DNA of 17,778 nt from Candidatus Saccharimonadales bacterium. GTDB taxonomy: Bacteria; Patescibacteriota; Saccharimonadia; Saccharimonadales; Saccharimonadaceae. The stretch is taken from contig JASLCR010000050.1 of NCBI GenBank assembly GCA_030145955.1, forward strand, positions 1 through 17,778, written 5' to 3'. Below, piece after piece: positions 15,371 to 17,778 of the stretch. Both the position numbers and the translations under genes were made by a program. Positions within the stretch are counted from its first letter, which is position 1; the number at the start of each line of letters is the position of its first letter. The notes below the pieces were generated by a model. The model did no database searches. It saw nothing but the letters and a program-made list of their open reading frames with translations, and had not been told where the DNA came from.

Positions 15371-15787
15371 ATGAAAAAAAGAATTCAACTAATGATCGTG
15401 GCGATACTCGCGGTAAGTGGTATGGCATTTGCAACCCTTGCGCCGGCGACGGTGAGTGCTCAATCTTCACAGGCTTCAATATGTGAAGGATCTGGCGGTA
15501 CTCCTGGCACAAATAAGGATGGCGGTTTTACGTGCACAAAGGATGGCGAAAAGAAACTTGGTGCAAGGATTGAAGATATTGTTAATGTGCTTCTCTTTGT
15601 GCTTGGCGCTATCGCCGTAATTGTGATTGTAATCGGTGGTATTAAATACGCTACTTCTGACGGCGACTCGGGTAAGGTTACGAGTGCAAAAAATACGATC
15701 CTCTATGCAGTTGTTGGCCTTGTTGTAGCTATTCTTGCCTATGCAATCGTTAATTTCGTGCTCGGCGCATTTGCTCCTAAGTCTTAA
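15371..15787 (+). CDS. VirB2/TrbC-like pilin candidate 4
   Basis: This 138-aa protein starts at ATG 15371 with AAAGGAA about 8 nt upstream. A signal peptide covers about 1-30 (cleavage near TVSA). The outside segment is glycine-rich with a cysteine pair (C38, C55). Two helices follow with the loop DGDSGKVTSAKNTILYA. The second half matches pilin candidate 3 almost residue for residue, which points to recent duplication or gene conversion; the secreted N-terminal halves do not align. The 15-bp gap to the previous gene suggests co-transcription. The stop overlaps a promoter candidate for the next gene. Confidence 0.72.
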   Translation: MKKRIQLMIVAILAVSGMAFATLAPATVSAQSSQASICEGSGGTPGTNKDGGFTCTKDGEKKLGARIEDIVNVLLFVLGAIAVIVIVIGGIKYATSDGDSGKVTSAKNTILYAVVGLVVAILAYAIVNFVLGAFAPKS

Positions 15788-15812
15788 CAAACAGAGATAA
15801 ATCTGCTATAAC
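15784..15812 (+). promoter_or_regulatory. Internal promoter candidate for the last pilin gene
   Basis: TTAACA (15784-15789), a 17-bp spacer and TATAAC (15807-15812) lie in the 61-bp gap before ATG 15849. The predicted leader would include the AAAGGAA ribosome binding site at 15830-15836. The -35 overlaps the stop of the previous gene. Confidence 0.5.
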
Positions 15813-15848
15813 CGTTACAGAAACCAATGAAAGGAACATACTACTAAT

Positions 15849-16256
15849 ATGAAAGTATACTTACTAAATTCACTGAAGGCACTCCTTCTTGTGCCAGTAC
15901 TTGCACTCGGCGTTGCGACGGTTGCACCATCCTCTCAGGCTAGTGCGGCTGACTGTTCAGATGCTGTTAGTCTCAAAAATGGAGCAAACTGTGCACAGGG
16001 TGACGACCAGCAGTCTGATCTGTTTGGCTCAAACGGTGTATTTAAGACAATCACCAACGTACTCCTCTTTATCATCGGTGCGATCTCGGTGATTATGCTT
16101 ATCATCGGCGGTATTCGCTACACCGTATCTGGTGGTGACAGTGGCGCGGTAACAAGTGCAAAGAACACGATCCTTTACGCGAGTGTTGGTATTGTTGTGG
16201 CGATCCTCGCTTTTGCAGTGGTTAACTTCGTTATCGATAGTTTTACTCCAAACTAA
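15849..16256 (+). CDS. VirB2/TrbC-like pilin candidate 5
   Basis: This 135-aa protein starts at ATG 15849 with AAAGGAA at 15830-15836. A signal peptide covers about 1-33 (cleavage near ASAA). A cysteine pair (C36, C49) sits in the short outside segment. Helices at about 70-92 and 108-132 enclose GGDSGAVTSAKNTILYA; the GK of the sibling loops is GA here. A probable own promoter and a following strong terminator mean it can be made independently of the upstream four, perhaps as the major subunit (inference). Confidence 0.72.
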   Translation: MKVYLLNSLKALLLVPVLALGVATVAPSSQASAADCSDAVSLKNGANCAQGDDQQSDLFGSNGVFKTITNVLLFIIGAISVIMLIIGGIRYTVSGGDSGAVTSAKNTILYASVGIVVAILAFAVVNFVIDSFTPN

Positions 16257-16275
16257 AATAGACTGAATAACCGTT

Positions 16276-16308
16276 AAAATAGCGCGACTTCCGGGTTGCG
16301 CTATTTTT
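16276..16308 (+). terminator. Intrinsic terminator of the pilin block
   Basis: AAAATAGCGC (16276-16285) pairs perfectly with GCGCTATTTT (16298-16307) across a 12-base loop and runs into a T tract. It lies 20 bp after the last pilin stop. Confidence 0.85.
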
Positions 16309-16339
16309 ATTTCAGCTGTCGGTATTTTGAGGGGAAATT

Positions 16340-16374
16340 AAAATAACCACTTCCCTCGCCGAAGTGGTTATTTT
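16340..16374. terminator. Bidirectional intrinsic terminator between pilin block and hsp20
   Basis: A perfect 14-bp stem, AAAATAACCACTTC (16340-16353) with its complement at 16361-16374, has a 7-base loop. It has an A/T tract on both sides and can stop hsp20 transcription from the right as well as read-through from the left. Confidence 0.8.
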
Positions 16375-16392
16375 GTCGATACTTTGGGTAAC

Positions 16393-16878
16393 CTACTGGA
16401 TTGCAATCTTCTTTGCTTGTTCCTGCTGTACCTTAGGGAAGCTGATTGTTAGCACGCCATCCTTGAGGGCTGCTGCTGCTTCATCTTCCTTTACGGCAAC
16501 TGGCAAAGCTACGGTGCGGCTAAATTCGCCCCAGTAACATTCTTGGATGTGCCAGTTGGTTGCCTCGGTGTCGTCACCGCTTGATAGTGTACCTGAAATA
16601 GTCAGGATGCCATCTGAGATGCTTACATCAAGGTCTTCTTTGTTTACACCTGCAGTACGAGCTTTTACAACGAGCTGGTCGTCGGTTTCGTAGACATCAA
16701 CTGCGAGCTGACCTGGAAAATCTTCCTGGTCGTCTTCCCAGTTGTCGTCTGCCTGTACGGGCACTTGAGCGTCGTTCTGTACCGCTGGTTGATCGGTTGT
16801 TGTGAGATCGTCATCGTTAAGAAATGCCGCAGCAAGTTCGTCTTCGATGAGCAAATCGTCATTTTGTTTACGGGCCAT
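16393..16878 (-). CDS. Hsp20 family small heat-shock protein
   Basis: This 161-aa protein is an ATP-independent chaperone that holds unfolding proteins in the cytoplasm. An acidic, Asp/Gln-rich N-terminal arm (about 1-65) precedes an alpha-crystallin domain from about 68 to 155. Diagnostic strands are visible: VDVYETDDQLVVKA, DLDVSISDGILTISG and, near the end, DGVLTISFPK. The protein ends in KKIAIQ, a short version of the I-x-I anchor tail. I chose ATG 16878 because GGAGG lies six bases upstream. A GTG at 16890 in the same frame would put that ribosome binding site inside the gene. It is transcribed alone, from a good promoter overlapping that of comF, and ends at a bidirectional terminator. 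Confidence 0.93.
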   Translation of the reverse strand: MARKQNDDLLIEDELAAAFLNDDDLTTTDQPAVQNDAQVPVQADDNWEDDQEDFPGQLAVDVYETDDQLVVKARTAGVNKEDLDVSISDGILTISGTLSSGDDTEATNWHIQECYWGEFSRTVALPVAVKEDEAAAALKDGVLTISFPKVQQEQAKKIAIQ

Positions 16879-16923
16879 GATATCCTCCACTTCTATCTAA
16901 GGCTCTATTGACAGATAGTCCTC

Positions 16924-16952
16924 TTCAGTATAGCCAATACCTCAGGTATAAT
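16924..16952 (+). promoter_or_regulatory. Promoter candidate for comF, with ATACCTCAGGTAT palindrome
   Basis: A perfect TATAAT (16947-16952) has a weak TTCAGT 17 bp upstream (16924-16929). The palindrome ATACC-TCA-GGTAT (16937-16949) overlaps this -10 and fills most of the hsp20 spacer, so one bound protein could affect both divergent genes. Confidence 0.45.
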
Positions 16953-16955
16953 CAA
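16927..16955 (-). promoter_or_regulatory. Promoter of hsp20
   Basis: Minus strand TTGATT (16950-16955), an exact 17-bp spacer and TATACT (16927-16932). It looks like a housekeeping sigma70-type promoter. No CIRCE element is seen. Confidence 0.65.
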
Positions 16956-16986
16956 CAAAAGCACCCCTTTAAACGTAAAAAACACA

Positions 16987-17658
16987 ATGATTGATACCCT
17001 CCTGCAAATAGTCGCTCCCCACTACTGTTATGGATGCAGTAAAATCGGCAAACTGTTGTGTGATAATTGTAAATATAACATCACTGATGAGCGTTATTCG
17101 GCCTGTATTGCGTGTGGTATGCCAGGGATTCGACAAGGAGTATGTGGTGTCTGCTTGACCACATATGAGCGTGCTTGGGTAGTTACCGAGCGGTCCGGTG
17201 AGATAGAGCAGCTCCTTAACGGGTATAAGTTTATGCGACAAAGAGCGGGTGCGAATACCTGTGTTGATCTGCTCGATACTGTATTGCCTGATTTCTCGGG
17301 GGTTAAATTAAAAATTGTCTCTATACCTACAATCTCGAAGCATATTCGGCACAGAGGGTACGATCATATGGGATTAATAGCAAAGGGATTGGCAAAGCGA
17401 CGCAGACTGCCCTATTCTACGGTGCTTGCTCGTCAGACAAATACAGTACAGCTTGGGTCGTCAAAGCGTCAGCGTGTTATCAACGCAAAGGAGGCATTTC
17501 ATGTATCTAGTCGCTTGGATTCTACAGCCATTTACCTTTTGGTTGATGATGTCGTTACGACAGGAGCTACACTGCGCTTTGCCTCGCAGGCATTACTCGA
17601 AGCTGGCGCGGGTGCGGTATGGGCTGCGGCGATTGCACGGCAACCCCTCGACAAGTAG
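16987..17658 (+). CDS. comF: ComF family phosphoribosyltransferase-like protein
   Basis: This 223-aa protein is cytoplasmic and linked to natural transformation in bacteria that take up DNA, although the family is also widespread elsewhere and its reaction is unproven. Four CxxC pairs (C14/C17, C25/C28, C40/C43, C53/C56) make an N-terminal zinc-binding region. A type I phosphoribosyltransferase domain follows, with the PRPP-binding loop VDDVVTTGAT at 186-195. Length is normal for ComF. ATG 16987 has no ribosome binding site. It may be read from the TATAAT at 16947 and is followed closely by a tRNA gene. A role in DNA uptake beside the T4SS-like block is possible but not shown by the sequence. 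Confidence 0.9.
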   Translation: MIDTLLQIVAPHYCYGCSKIGKLLCDNCKYNITDERYSACIACGMPGIRQGVCGVCLTTYERAWVVTERSGEIEQLLNGYKFMRQRAGANTCVDLLDTVLPDFSGVKLKIVSIPTISKHIRHRGYDHMGLIAKGLAKRRRLPYSTVLARQTNTVQLGSSKRQRVINAKEAFHVSSRLDSTAIYLLVDDVVTTGATLRFASQALLEAGAGAVWAAAIARQPLDK

Positions 17659-17677
17659 CTGGTGTATCTGTTAGAAT
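17648..17677 (+). promoter_or_regulatory. Promoter candidate for tRNA-Ser
   Basis: TCGACA (17648-17653), an 18-bp spacer and TAGAAT (17672-17677), 11 bp before the mature tRNA end. The -35 overlaps the last codons of comF. Confidence 0.45.
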
Positions 17678-17688
17678 AGGTCAAGTTT

Positions 17689-17778
<90 letters not shown>

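Noticed and set aside
16879..16890. GTG start giving a longer Hsp20
   Set aside because: The GGAGG at this point is the ribosome binding site of the ATG at 16878.

Overview
The window most resembles a chromosomal segment from a small-genome bacterium of the Candidate Phyla Radiation, with Candidatus Saccharibacteria (TM7) the best guess. Two things suggest this: the set of type IV secretion (T4SS)-like genes (PrgI, VirB4, VirB6/TrbL-like proteins with long tails, VirB2-like mini-pilins), and the compact layout. TGA behaves as a stop, since long frames close normally under the standard bacterial code. The assignment rests on family recognition, not on a database search.

Layout. About 111-14132 (minus strand) is one block of seven genes read right to left: a VirB6/TrbL-like protein (991 aa), a one-pass VirB8-like candidate (329 aa), a second VirB6/TrbL-like protein (913 aa), PrgI (324 aa), a VirB4-amino-terminus-like accessory protein (312 aa), the VirB4 ATPase (633 aa), and a 1058-aa membrane-anchored protein ending in a DNase I-like (EEP) domain. 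The last four genes are packed within 0-33 bp of one another. The three upstream genes and PrgI each have their own upstream promoter candidate. Divergently, about 14234-16256 (plus strand) holds five small two-helix VirB2/TrbC-like pilin candidates in tandem, closed by an intrinsic terminator. The two blocks share an intergenic region with back-to-back promoters. To the right are an Hsp20 small heat-shock protein (minus), a ComF-type phosphoribosyltransferase (plus) and a complete tRNA-Ser(UGA) ending at the last base of the window.

How it fits together (inference). VirB4 would power the machine. PrgI, the 312-aa protein and the two VirB6-like proteins would form the inner-membrane platform, the 329-aa protein would be a VirB8-like scaffold, and the mini-pilins would form or decorate a surface fibre. 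No relaxase and no VirD4 coupling protein are visible here, so nothing in this window shows conjugation. The least ordinary element is the 1058-aa protein. It occupies a machine-component position but carries a nuclease-type carboxyl end. That domain is cut short by a TGA before the final conserved histidine region expected in the family. The minus-strand neighbour to the left is outside the window.
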